DNA of 64,000 bases, taken from contig DBKH01000002.1 in assembly GCA_002297815.1 (NCBI GenBank), positions 14,919-78,918 of the forward strand. Direction: 5' to 3'. Position numbers and translations under genes: made by a program. Shown one piece after another: positions 27,095 to 35,900 of the stretch. Source of the stretch: Bacteroidales bacterium UBA755. Its GTDB lineage: Bacteria > Bacteroidota > Bacteroidia > Bacteroidales > UBA932. The notes below the pieces were generated by a model, which did no database searches, was not told the DNA's origin, and saw nothing but the letters and a program-made list of their open reading frames with translations. The first letter of the stretch is position 1; the number at the start of each line of letters is the position of its first letter.

Positions 27095-28042
27095 TTACCA
27101 CTCTACTACGGCTGCCCCAGAAAGCAATCCGGCTCCAAAGGCACTAAATACGAGAATATCCCCCTTTTTGAACATCCCTTTCCTGTTGCATTCGTCTAGA
27201 AGGATAGGGCAGGAGGCAGAGGAAGAGTTCCCGTGATCGGTAATGTTGACAGGAAATTTTTCCGCAGATTGGCCCATGTAGTTGATGATGGAATCGATGA
27301 TTCTCTGGTTGGCCTGATGAATCATGAAGTAGGCGACATCCTCCTTCTTGATGCCGACCTCGTCCAAAAGATTCTGCACTCCCTCAGTGCATGCCTTTAC
27401 AGCGAATTTGAAAACTTCCCGTCCTTTCATTTGCATAGGGACGCTTTCTTCTTTCTTGGTGATGTACGGAGTGTCCACGAGGGTCCGTGTCTCCCAGATT
27501 TCATCAACTGATGGCTCTGCGTGAAGTTTGGTGCCTTTTATGTTGTCTCCTTCTGTCAGGACCACAGCCCCAGCTCCGTCACCAAATAGCACGCAAGTTC
27601 CTCTATCTTTCCAGCTGGCCATCCTTGTAGGCTCCTCGACACAAGCAACGATGGCGTTCTTAATCTTGCCGGCCTTGTAGTACGTCTCCGCCATGTCCAG
27701 CGCATAGACAAACCCAGGACAGGCACAGTTAATGTCGAACATAGGGCATTTCAATCCTAACTTTTCTCCGATGATGCAACTCATTCCTGGGGTTATATAT
27801 TCGGAAACGACATTGGAGACGATGAACAAGTCTATGTCTTCTGCCTTCAGCCCTGACATTTCCAGCGCCTTGCGAACGGCCTCCGTTCCGAGGTCTTCAA
27901 GATTTTCGTCAGTAATCACATGCCTGGTCTTTATACCAGTGCGAGGGAAGATCCAGTCATCGCTGGTGTCCAGAAATCCCGCGAGCATGTCGTTGGTCAC
28001 GACTTTCTTTGGAAGCGCGCTTCCTGTTCCGATGATTCTCAT
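27095..28042 (-). CDS. fabH: Beta-ketoacyl-ACP synthase III
   Basis: FabH starts fatty-acid synthesis by condensing acyl-CoA with malonyl-ACP. The start MRIIGTGSALPKKVVTND is the family's usual N-terminus; the active-site cysteine is in NCACPGF (Cys108), with histidine in FMIHQANQRI and asparagine in DHGNSSSAS. At 315 residues the length is normal. It is the first gene of the minus-strand fab cluster and has a good promoter directly upstream. The cluster lacks fabD, fabG and acpP, so these must be elsewhere. Confidence 0.94.
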   Translation of the reverse strand: MRIIGTGSALPKKVVTNDMLAGFLDTSDDWIFPRTGIKTRHVITDENLEDLGTEAVRKALEMSGLKAEDIDLFIVSNVVSEYITPGMSCIIGEKLGLKCPMFDINCACPGFVYALDMAETYYKAGKIKNAIVACVEEPTRMASWKDRGTCVLFGDGAGAVVLTEGDNIKGTKLHAEPSVDEIWETRTLVDTPYITKKEESVPMQMKGREVFKFAVKACTEGVQNLLDEVGIKKEDVAYFMIHQANQRIIDSIINYMGQSAEKFPVNITDHGNSSSASCPILLDECNRKGMFKKGDILVFSAFGAGLLSGAAVVEW

Positions 28043-28071
28043 ATAATACTGAATTTAGGTGTTCACGCTAG

Positions 28072-28102
28072 CAAAAGTAGGAATAACCCCAAAGTGGTCA
28101 AA
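28072..28102 (-). promoter_or_regulatory. Promoter of the fabH cluster
   Basis: On the minus strand TTTG (28102-28099), a 19-nt spacer and TACTTTTG (28079-28072) match the Bacteroidetes promoter consensus with ideal spacing. The -33 element overlaps the AGTGGTCAA repeat at 28093-28101, so a protein bound to that repeat would block or modulate the promoter. Confidence 0.65.
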
Positions 28103-28177
28103 AATTAAGTGGTGAATCCGCTTGCCGTGTTGTGGTTCAGGTTGTTTAGGTGGTGATTTCGCCAGATTAGTGGTGAA
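28093..28177. promoter_or_regulatory. AGTGGTGAA repeat cluster between fabH and the LytTR gene
   Basis: Related 9-mers occur in the same orientation at 28093-28101 (AGTGGTCAA), 28108-28116 (AGTGGTGAA), 28149-28157 (GGTGGTGAT) and 28169-28177 (AGTGGTGAA). LytTR-domain regulators bind paired 9-bp direct repeats, and a LytTR gene starts at 28235, so this is a candidate operator controlling both divergent units. Confidence 0.45.
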
Positions 28178-28186
28178 AGACGGGCT

Positions 28187-28215
28187 TTTGATATTTTATA
28201 AAAGTGTTATATTTG
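28187..28215 (+). promoter_or_regulatory. Promoter of the LytTR regulator gene
   Basis: TTTG at 28187-28190 and TATATTTG at 28208-28215 are separated by 17 nt, slightly short for the consensus. The start codon follows 19 nt after the -7 box. Confidence 0.5.
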
Positions 28216-28234
28216 TCAAGTAAATGAGAATAAG

Positions 28235-29119
28235 ATGAGTTTTTTTAATAGCCCTTTGCCCGGTTATCTTCGTGGCAAGAACCAACTTATCTACACCGTG
28301 ACATTCACGGCGTTGTTTTCCATTGTGTTCCTTCTCGTAAGTCTTCCATTCTCGCACAATAGCTGGATGGCATTGGGCAACTCCCGGTTCTTTGTCTTCA
28401 CTGTCCTCTTCGCTTTGGGCTCCCTGTTGATTGTCATACTGAGTAAATTCATCATGTACAAGACTAGGAACAAGCTCAAGATGAATTTTCTGGGTTACAT
28501 TACATGGTGTGTTAGCGAGGTGCTCGTGATCTGCCTGGCATATTCATTCATAACTGTACCGATTACGGGTATCGGATGGGATCAGTTCCCTAAGACGTTG
28601 GGCAATGCTCTCCTTTACGGGAACACCTCTTTGATAATTCCTTACATTCTTGCAGGAATGTACTATGCTATTCAGGACAAGAATCAGATTATCCGTTTGA
28701 TGAACTATGGCAATGTGGTCTCTGACGAGACTGTGCCGGTCTCGCAATTGGAGAAGATCACTCTTTTCGACAACAGCGGTGACCTAAAGCTTTGCGTGAG
28801 TGCCTCGAATCTCTATTACATAGAGTCTGATGACAACTACATCGTGGTTTGGTACACAGACAGTAAGGGGGATTTGAAACGCTATATGCTCCGCTGCCGT
28901 CTCAAGACGGTGGAAGAAAGTTTCCGTGGCAGCAGTCTTGTGCGTTGCCATAGGAAATACATTGTGAACATGGACAAGGTCAAGGTCTTACGCAAAGAAA
29001 AAGATGGCTACGAGCTAGATCTTGACAACGACTCGATTGCCCCTATTCCAATCACTAAGACATATTCAGAAAACGTCCTGAGCCGTTTCAACAACAGTTC
29101 AGGACACCGTATGCAGTGA
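28235..29119 (+). CDS. Membrane-bound LytTR-family transcriptional regulator
   Basis: The 294-residue protein has four hydrophobic helices in the first 150 residues (LIYTVTFTALFSIVFLLVSL; FFVFTVLFALGSLLIVILS; VLVICLAYSFITVPITG; SLIIPYILAGMYYA) and a C-terminal LytTR DNA-binding domain (NLYYIESDDNYIVVWYTD; LVRCHRKYIVNMDKVKVL; IPITKTYSENVLSRF). No receiver domain is present, so it is not a standard response regulator; it may sense membrane state itself. It is divergent from fabH across a region with repeated 9-mers, so regulation of the fatty-acid cluster is a reasonable inference. Confidence 0.88.
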   Translation: MSFFNSPLPGYLRGKNQLIYTVTFTALFSIVFLLVSLPFSHNSWMALGNSRFFVFTVLFALGSLLIVILSKFIMYKTRNKLKMNFLGYITWCVSEVLVICLAYSFITVPITGIGWDQFPKTLGNALLYGNTSLIIPYILAGMYYAIQDKNQIIRLMNYGNVVSDETVPVSQLEKITLFDNSGDLKLCVSASNLYYIESDDNYIVVWYTDSKGDLKRYMLRCRLKTVEESFRGSSLVRCHRKYIVNMDKVKVLRKEKDGYELDLDNDSIAPIPITKTYSENVLSRFNNSSGHRMQ

Positions 29120-29129
29120 GTTGAATGCC

Positions 29130-29999
29130 TTATTCGGCCAGTTTTTCCAGAGCTAACTTTACAAGTTCTTTTACCTGTGGCTTGTAGTCAGGATTGCTGC
29201 TTTTGAGGTAGCGGTTCGCAATTGCACAGCAGATTGTGCCTGCTTCGTGTCCTAGACGCTTAGCCATTCCTGCTACCGCTGAGCTCTCCATTTCGAAATT
29301 AGTGATGCGGTACTCTCCGAAGCGGAACGACTCGAAATCCTTAAGCATGTTCGGCATCGCGAGCCCCTGCCTAACGACTCTTCCTTGTGGTCCGTAAAAA
29401 CCTGATGCTGAAATTGTCATGCCTTTGACCGAACAATCTTCGAACTTCTGTATCAACTTCTCGCTGGCTTTTACGAAATATGGCGAAGGGAGATTCTTGT
29501 CCCAATGCGTGTGCTTCTTGAACGCCTCCTCCATCTCAAGGTTGGACAGTTCGTCACGGTTGGCGTACCAGTTCATCAGTCCGTCGCAGCCTACTGAATA
29601 GTGCGAGAAGATGGCTGAACCGAGCGGAATGTCAGCTTGGACTGCTCCGCATGTTCCGATTCGGAGGATTGTCAAAGTCCGGTGCTCCTTTTTAGGCTCG
29701 CGTGTGGTGAAATCCACATTGGCCAGAGCATCCAACTCTGTCATCACAATGTCGATGTTGTCCGTGCCTATTCCAGTTGACAGCACGGTGATTCTCTTGC
29801 CGTTGTACTTGCCGGTTGTGGAGACGAATTCTCTTGACTGGTGACGGAACTCAAGTTCGGTGAGGAAGCCAGCGACCATGTCAACTCTTCCTGGATCCCC
29901 GACCAGAATGACGATGTCAGCAAGCTCTTCCGGTTTCAGATGGATGTGGAACGCTGAGCCGTCATCGTTGATGATTAATTCAGATTCTGCTATTCTCAT
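29130..29999 (-). CDS. Nucleoside phosphorylase (uridine phosphorylase type)
   Basis: The enzyme phosphorolytically cleaves a nucleoside to base and ribose-1-phosphate. Family motifs are VILVGDPGRVD (phosphate binding), STGIGTDNIDIVMTEL, ILRIGTCGAVQADIPLGS and ITNFEMESSAVAGMAK. These fit the PNP/UDP family, closest to the uridine phosphorylase branch. The frame extends to 30044, but the upstream residues overlap the promoter box at 30026-30033, so MRIAESELI at 29999 is the start. Confidence 0.88.
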   Translation of the reverse strand: MRIAESELIINDDGSAFHIHLKPEELADIVILVGDPGRVDMVAGFLTELEFRHQSREFVSTTGKYNGKRITVLSTGIGTDNIDIVMTELDALANVDFTTREPKKEHRTLTILRIGTCGAVQADIPLGSAIFSHYSVGCDGLMNWYANRDELSNLEMEEAFKKHTHWDKNLPSPYFVKASEKLIQKFEDCSVKGMTISASGFYGPQGRVVRQGLAMPNMLKDFESFRFGEYRITNFEMESSAVAGMAKRLGHEAGTICCAIANRYLKSSNPDYKPQVKELVKLALEKLAE

Positions 30000-30025
30000 A
30001 ATATGAATTTTAATGTTTGACCTGT

Positions 30026-30033
30026 CAAATATA
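30026..30033 (-). promoter_or_regulatory. -7 box of the nucleoside phosphorylase gene
   Basis: CAAATATA reads TATATTTG on the minus strand, 26 nt upstream of the start at 29999. It matches TAnnTTTG and argues against the longer open frame as coding. Confidence 0.5.
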
Positions 30034-30054
30034 AGAATATTCAACGGAATTAAC

Positions 30055-30062
30055 TATTTTTG
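30055..30062 (+). promoter_or_regulatory. -7 box of the DUF4293 gene, predicted leaderless
   Basis: TATTTTTG matches TAnnTTTG and ends 6 nt before the ATG at 30069, so transcription would begin at or next to the start codon. A -33 TTTG at the standard distance is not evident. Confidence 0.45.
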
Positions 30063-30068
30063 TAAAAT

Positions 30069-30506
30069 ATGTGGCAAAGACTTCAAACTTTATACCTGTG
30101 CATAGCGACAGGTTTAGTAGTGGCGCTTTTCTTTAGCGTCAAAGCATTTACTTTGGGTCCCGGTGGGATTCATGCCGTGGAATTGACTTACATTAAGTAC
30201 ACTCCTTACCTTATACTGCTAATTCTGATTACTTTACTTCAGTTGTTAGCAGTGTTTACGTTTAACGCCCGTGTTTTTCAGATGCGTACGGCTGTTCTGT
30301 CCGCCATCCTAATGATAGCACTTCAGGCTTGGATTGGAGTAGATTATTTCACGGCAGACAAGGAGTGGATATTCAAGTTTACTGCGGTGTTCCCGCTCGT
30401 GGCCGCAATCTTGAACTTCGTCGCTGCGAGGTATATTCTTAGAGATCAGCTCCTTGTGGAGAGTGTTTCCCACCTCCGCTCCCGGAAGAAGAATCATAAG
30501 ATTTAA
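30069..30506 (+). CDS. DUF4293-type four-helix membrane protein
   Basis: [20 protein letters not shown] at the N-terminus and three more hydrophobic helices ([56 protein letters not shown]) in 145 residues match the Bacteroidetes DUF4293 family, whose function is unknown. A basic tail (RSRKKNHK) closes the protein. Its stop codon overlaps that of yidD on the other strand within the tetramer TTAA (30503-30506), so no terminator separates these two convergent genes. Confidence 0.85.
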   Translation: MWQRLQTLYLCIATGLVVALFFSVKAFTLGPGGIHAVELTYIKYTPYLILLILITLLQLLAVFTFNARVFQMRTAVLSAILMIALQAWIGVDYFTADKEWIFKFTAVFPLVAAILNFVAARYILRDQLLVESVSHLRSRKKNHKI

Positions 30507-30763
30507 GGCACCGGGTCATACCCGCTGCCGCCCCACGGGTTGCATCTAAGGATTCGCCAAACGGTCAGGAACAATCCTTTAATCGGTCCCCATTTCTTGA
30601 ATGCCTCGATGGCGTAGGTCGAGCACGATGGCTCGAAACGACATGTTTTGGGAATATAAGGCCCTATGCAAGTGCGGTAGAACCAAATCAGCGCAAGGAA
30701 AGGCGCGATGCAGACTTTCCGGAACCGTTGTCTCCAAATGGGAATGTCCCCGCTAGGCTTCAT
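30503..30763 (-). CDS. yidD: Membrane protein insertion efficiency factor YidD
   Basis: This 86-residue protein helps insertion of inner-membrane proteins together with YidC. The hallmark [19 protein letters not shown] and the ending [17 protein letters not shown] are diagnostic. The start [12 protein letters not shown] at 30763 overlaps the rnpA stop by 11 nt; a longer open frame to 30814 lies within rnpA and is rejected. The rnpA-yidD pair is conserved across bacteria. Confidence 0.95.
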   Translation of the reverse strand: MKPSGDIPIWRQRFRKVCIAPFLALIWFYRTCIGPYIPKTCRFEPSCSTYAIEAFKKWGPIKGLFLTVWRILRCNPWGGSGYDPVP

Positions 30764-31118
30764 GGCTAGCAAGTTTTTGAAGGACAGCAGCGACCTGCTC
30801 CCGCATGGCGGCATATTCCAAAACCTCCTTAGTGTTATAGAGGAATAGTATTGAATATCCTTTCGGAGGAAGAATGTCCTTTTGGGTTCTGTAGGCTTCC
30901 CGAAGCCTGCGTTTCAGCAGATTGCGTTTGACTGCCCTTTTGAAGAGGCGCTTAGGGACGGAGACAATGATAGAATTTGGATCTTCAACTTCTAGAGAAG
31001 ACTCGTCTTTAAGGTAACAGTATTTGAGGCCAGACGTGAAACCCCACCGGCCCCTGGACATCAGAGCCGAAATCTTCGACTTCCCGTGGAGCCGCTCGGA
31101 TTTCGGTAGAGTGAACAT
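30753..31118 (-). CDS. rnpA: Ribonuclease P protein component
   Basis: RnpA binds the RNase P RNA and supports 5' maturation of tRNAs. The 121-residue basic protein starts [20 protein letters not shown] and contains the RNR-type motif [18 protein letters not shown]. It overlaps yidD downstream and lies 9 nt after hemD. In Bacteroidales rnpA commonly sits with hemD and yidD rather than next to rpmH and dnaA, and this window shows that order. Confidence 0.96.
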   Translation of the reverse strand: MFTLPKSERLHGKSKISALMSRGRWGFTSGLKYCYLKDESSLEVEDPNSIIVSVPKRLFKRAVKRNLLKRRLREAYRTQKDILPPKGYSILFLYNTKEVLEYAAMREQVAAVLQKLASHEA

Positions 31119-31127
31119 TGCCAGGAA

Positions 31128-31871
31128 CTATTTCTGGGCGTTGAGGTAAAGCTCTATAGCGCGGGCCACAGAAGGAGCCTCCGGTGTCGGAGCCTGTATT
31201 TCGATCTTGAGACCGGCTTCCTCCATAGCCTTCACTATGGATTTTCCGTAGGCCACGAACTTGATGTCACCCTGCTGGAACTCCGGGAAGTTCTCGTAGA
31301 GGGACTTGATGTCGTAAGGATTGTAGAGGACGATCATGTCGTAGTCCTGAAGATTCATCTCCTTAAGGTCCTGAGGCACAGACTTGACTAGCACGGCAGT
31401 CTTGTAATCAAGTTTCTGGGCCTCCATAAGATCGGTGAGAGGCGAACTGTTGCTTGAGTCTGACTGGGTCACAAGGAACTTCTCGCCCTTGTGCTTGGCC
31501 CCTATCTGCTCGATGATTGACTCGGGGGTTCCGTTGCCGAAGAATATCTTGCGTTTGCGGTAGACAATGTGCTTCTGAAGGTACATCGCCACTGCCTCGG
31601 TTGTGCAGAAATACTTCATAGTCTCTGGTACCTTGACCCTTAACTCATCGCATAGACCGTAAAAAGCGTCAATTGTATGGCGGGAAGAGAAAATTATCGC
31701 TGTGTAGTCCAAAACATTGACTCTCTGAGCCCTAAACTCTCTGGAGGAAAGAGGCTCAATGAGAAAGAACTGCCTGAATGTGATGTCAACGCCGAATTTC
31801 TCTTTCAATGCAACATAGGGTGCGTCATTAAGAGGTGCGCGCTGTGAGATCAAAATCTTCGTTATTGCCAT
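31128..31871 (-). CDS. hemD: Uroporphyrinogen-III synthase
   Basis: HemD cyclises hydroxymethylbilane in tetrapyrrole synthesis. The family is poorly conserved, but KILISQRAPLN at the start, TAIIFSSRHTIDAFYGLCDE, YFCTTEAVAMYLQKH and DMIVLYNPYDIKSLYENFP follow the two-domain HemD pattern with the typical N-terminal strand. An upstream ATG at 31898 would add nine residues; MAITKILISQ at 31871 is closer to the usual start. Its place between DUF4271 and rnpA is the common Bacteroidales arrangement. Confidence 0.88.
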   Translation of the reverse strand: MAITKILISQRAPLNDAPYVALKEKFGVDITFRQFFLIEPLSSREFRAQRVNVLDYTAIIFSSRHTIDAFYGLCDELRVKVPETMKYFCTTEAVAMYLQKHIVYRKRKIFFGNGTPESIIEQIGAKHKGEKFLVTQSDSSNSSPLTDLMEAQKLDYKTAVLVKSVPQDLKEMNLQDYDMIVLYNPYDIKSLYENFPEFQQGDIKFVAYGKSIVKAMEEAGLKIEIQAPTPEAPSVARAIELYLNAQK

Positions 31872-31903
31872 ATTCTTGTTTTCTAAATCGACCTTCATTA
31901 GTG

Positions 31904-32536
31904 TTACAGCAACCTGGCTGAAAGCACAAAAGCGGTGGTCGGAAGTAATTCAAGGCCGCAAAGATACAAAAATGTTGTGAAAGGATTGCAAGCTGATGCG
32001 AAAATCTGTCCACGCCGGAAGATGTAGAAAGCGTAGGCGAGTAATGTGACATGAAGCAAGGCGATGCGTGTAAATTCCTTATTATCAATGAATATGTTTA
32101 AGATTGCACCGGTGGGGAACAAGATTATGAATAGTATAATAATGAAACTGATAAAAGACCTGTTTGCGGCAATGAATGTCTTTGTCCTATAGAGACCCAT
32201 TTCCATTTGCCAATTCAGGAAGGCTCTTAGGATGACATAAGTCAGCATGCATGCAACAATCACCGGGAGTTGGAGTCCATGGGGCATGGAATCTAAGAAA
32301 TCGGGGTGGTAAAGGTCATGGGAATATGCTACCATGCACAGTGGCACAAAAAGGACGATTGCTACCAGATTTCGGCTACCGCTTAATTGAAGGCTATCCT
32401 CCAATTCAACGTTCCCTTTCCATCTGAGAACGCAGTCCCCAAGAGATGGCAGAATCTTGAAGAAACTTCTGACACTCAGTAGGAATATGAATGTGAATAT
32501 GACCGCGAGGCCACAGAAAACCGGATCGTCAAACAT
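31904..32536 (-). CDS. DUF4271-type membrane protein
   Basis: A 210-residue protein with about six hydrophobic segments (FCGLAVIFTFIFLLSV; NLVAIVLFVPLCMVAY; LQLPVIVACMLTYVILRAFL; FISFIIILFIILFPTGAILN). The family, DUF4271, is typically found next to hemD in Bacteroidetes and has no established function. It ends 5 nt before the longer hemD start and 32 nt before the chosen one, so the two are surely co-transcribed. Confidence 0.85.
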   Translation of the reverse strand: MFDDPVFCGLAVIFTFIFLLSVRSFFKILPSLGDCVLRWKGNVELEDSLQLSGSRNLVAIVLFVPLCMVAYSHDLYHPDFLDSMPHGLQLPVIVACMLTYVILRAFLNWQMEMGLYRTKTFIAANRSFISFIIILFIILFPTGAILNIFIDNKEFTRIALLHVTLLAYAFYIFRRGQIFASACNPFTTFLYLCGLELLPTTAFVLSARLL

Positions 32537-32541
32537 GCCCG

Positions 32542-32889
32542 TTAATTGCCCCTTTTAGCGTTATAACCCATATTCCTAAGAAGTTCAGTGACTTTGTCCC
32601 GCAGGTCTCCTTGGATAGTGATCTCTCCGTCTTTGGCTGAGCCGCCAACACCGCATTTTACTTTCAGGGTTTTGCCAAGGGCTGCCAGATCTTCTTGTGT
32701 GCCCACGAATCCGCTCACAAGCGTCACTTGCTTACCTCCTCGATTCCGTCTGTCAATCGTGACTGTTAGCCGTTGTTTTGACGGTTCAAGTGTCTCCGCC
32801 TCAGTGATTTCCTCTTTGGCGTAGTTGAAATTCGGGTCGGTAGAATAGACGACACCTAGCCGCTGCTTCCAGTCATTATCGTTTTTCAT
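32542..32889 (-). CDS. SUI1/YciH-family translation factor
   Basis: This 115-residue protein resembles eukaryotic eIF1 and E. coli YciH: the C-terminal SUI1 domain has VTIDRRNRGGKQVTLVSGF, LKVKCGVGGSAKDGEITIQ and GDLRDKVTELLRNMGY. The role in start-codon selection is known for eIF1 and inferred for bacterial homologues. It is the first gene of the minus-strand SUI1-DUF4271-hemD-rnpA-yidD operon and is divergent from the DUF2723 gene over a very short shared promoter region. Confidence 0.92.
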   Translation of the reverse strand: MKNDNDWKQRLGVVYSTDPNFNYAKEEITEAETLEPSKQRLTVTIDRRNRGGKQVTLVSGFVGTQEDLAALGKTLKVKCGVGGSAKDGEITIQGDLRDKVTELLRNMGYNAKRGN

Positions 32890-32908
32890 GATATTCCTTA
32901 GTCATATT

Positions 32909-32941
32909 TTTGCAAAGATAACGAATCCTTTTGTATCTTTG
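32909..32941 (+). promoter_or_regulatory. Promoter of the DUF2723 gene
   Basis: TTTG (32909-32912), a 21-nt spacer and TATCTTTG (32934-32941) match the Bacteroidetes consensus. This places the open frame beginning at 32931 inside the promoter and supports a start at 32988. Confidence 0.6.
32913..32920 (-). promoter_or_regulatory. -7 box of the SUI1 operon
   Basis: CAAAGATA reads TATCTTTG on the minus strand, 23 nt upstream of the SUI1 start at 32889. It lies within the spacer of the plus-strand promoter, so the two divergent promoters overlap and probably compete for RNA polymerase. Confidence 0.55.
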
Positions 32942-32987
32942 TCTGATTATCGGCTTGTTTTGCCGAAACTGGAACTTAAGATTGAAT

Positions 32988-35900
32988 ATGGACACTAAGA
33001 AATTCAAACTGTGGAACAAGGTGACAGCACTGGCCGTTCTTGCCATCTCGGCTTTTACCTATCTTTCCACCATTGAGCCGACCGCTTCCTTCTGGGACTG
33101 CGGAGAGTTCATCGCGTCATCGTACAAGCTTGAGGTCGGACACCCACCGGGAAACCCGGTCTTCCAGCTCATTGCAAGGTTCTTCACGATGTTTACCGGT
33201 CCGGACAAAGCTGCTGTGATGGTGAACTCGATGAGTGCGATCTGCTCAGCGCTTACCATATTCTTCCTTTATCTCACAATCGTATTCCTTGTCAAGAGGG
33301 TGATTGTGCCGAAACGTGAAGGCGAAGGAGGTGACGGGGAATATTCCTTGGGCCAGGCCATCGCCATCTACGGCAGCGGTGCTGTCGGCGCCTTGGCGTA
33401 TTGCTTCTCGGACACATTCTGGTTCTCGGCGGTCGAGGGAGAGGTCTATGCCATGTCATCCCTGTTCACGGCCATGGTCGTCTGGGCGATGACAAAGTGG
33501 TATGAGGAGACCGACCGCAGGTACTCCAGCCGTTGGATCGTGCTGATCTCATTCCTGATGGGCCTTTCCATCGGCGTCCACCTGCTGAACCTGTTGGCAA
33601 TCCCGATGCTGGTGTACATGTACTACTTCAAGAAGAGAGAGGACAAGCCATATTCATTCTGGGAATATGTCAAGATCATGGCCATCTCGGTGGTGATTCT
33701 CGGATTCATCCTCTTCTTCATGGTACCTTACATCCCGAAGATAGCGGCCTATTTCGATCTATTCTTCGTGAACACTCTCGGACTCCCTTACAACTCTGGA
33801 GCAGCCTTCTTCATCGTGGCTCTCCTTACGGCCTGTTTCTGGGGACTTTTCAAGACTCTCAAGACGGAGAAGGTGTTCTGGAACACGGCCTTGCTATGCT
33901 TCACCACAATCGTGATTGGCTTCTCCGTGTTCAGCATCGTGATCATCCGCTCCTGCGCCAAGACCCCGACCAACGAGTACCAGCCGGACAATGCTTTCAC
34001 CCTTGTGCGTTATCTTTCCCGTGAGCAGTACGGCTCAGTGCCACTTCTTTATGGTCAGTACTACGGTTCTCCGTACGAACTCGATCAAAACACTTACTGG
34101 GCTCCATTGGATGGCAAGTACAAGAAGGTGCCAAGTCCTGTTGATGTGAAGTATGACCGTGCCGGAAAGATGTTGTTCCCAAGGATGCATAGTAGTGTCG
34201 ATGAGAGACACATAAAGTTCTACGAGTCCTACACCGAGGGCAAGGGGACACCAGTTCCGGGGGCTCAGTACAAGAAACCTACACAAGGAGCTAACCTGTC
34301 ATTCTTCTTCGATTTTCAACTCGGTTGGATGTACTGGAGGTACTTTATGTGGAACTTTGTGGGACGCCAGAACGAAATTCACACTCCGGCTGCTGACCTG
34401 TTCACTGGCAACTGGGAGAGCGGAATCCCGTTCATAGACAAAATTCATCTTGGTGACCAAAGTAACGCTCCACAGTGGCTTCAGGACAATCCTGGCAAGA
34501 ACCACTACTTCTTCCTGCCGCTTCTTCTGGGACTCATAGGCTTGTGCTTCCAGTTCGACAAAGACCGAAGAGGATGTTGGTTGACATTCTTGTTGTTCTT
34601 CATGACCGGAATCGCCATCGTGCTCTACCTGAACCAGTCTCCGTATCAGGTGCGAGAGAGGGACTATGCCTATGCTGGGTCGTTCTACGCATTCGCTATC
34701 TGGATTGGATTCGCGGTCGCAGCGGTATATTCATGGATTGCTTCCGCCTTAAAGGAAAAGCACACGGTCGCTGTTGCCACCGTGGCTTCTGTGGTATGTC
34801 TTTTCGTGCCTGCGCTGATGGCGGAGGAGGACTGGGATGACCACGACAGAAGCAACCGCTACACTGCTGTCGAGGTCGCGAAGAATTATCTTAACTCGGT
34901 GGGTGAGAATGGCTTGCTCGTTACTCACGGTGACAATGACACCTTCCCTCTTTGGTACGCCCAGGAGGTTGAGGGATTCAGGAATGATGTGAGAATATGC
35001 AATACCTCCCTTCTTGGAACTGACTGGTACATTGACCAGATGAGGTATCCTATCAACAATTCCGCACCGCTCAATCTTTCAATCGGACAGGAGCAGTACC
35101 TTTATGGCACTAACGAGTGGATTCCTATTGAGGACAAGCGTGACCAGGCCCTTCTGCTTTCTGATTGCATCACTGTCTTCAAGCATCCGGATGCGAAGTT
35201 GGTCTATCAGGACGGGCGCAAGTTGGATTACTGGGTGTCCAGAAAGATGATCATTCCAGTCAACAAAGAGAACTGCTTGAAGAGCGGAATCGTGAGCGAG
35301 AAATTCGCTGAGCAGATTCCAGACTCGATAGTGATCTCAATTCCTAAAAGTAAGAACTACCTCAGCAAGCAGGAGTTGTTCTTTCTTGATTTCCTCTCCA
35401 CGTATCAGTGGGACAGGCCATTGAATGTCCTCAACCAAGGTGGTGATCTAAACATAGGCCTTCGTGATTACCTTATGTATGAAGGTTTCTCATGCAAGTT
35501 CGTCCCTATCAAGAATAAGGTCCAGTCTTTGGATGTCGGCCTTGTTGACACGGATGAGCTTTATGACAAGATTGTGAACAAGTCTTGTTTCGATGCCGTG
35601 TCTCGTGAAGATTATTGCGTTGACTATCAGAACACTTACACGTTCCTTGGCGTGATGTCTCTCCGGAGTCTATTCACTTCCGCTGCCAATGCCTTCCTTG
35701 CCGCAGGTGAAAAAGACAGGGCCGAGGAGATGTTGGACAAGTGCCAGCAGGTTCTCAAGCCTAAGGAGTATCCTTATGACAACTCACTTCTGGGTTGGGC
35801 TTCGAACTCATTGTTCCCTATAACGATGGTCAAGGACTATTACGCACTTGGTAAACCTGAAAAAGCTCAGGCCTTGGCTCGTGAACTGAACAAAGAACTG

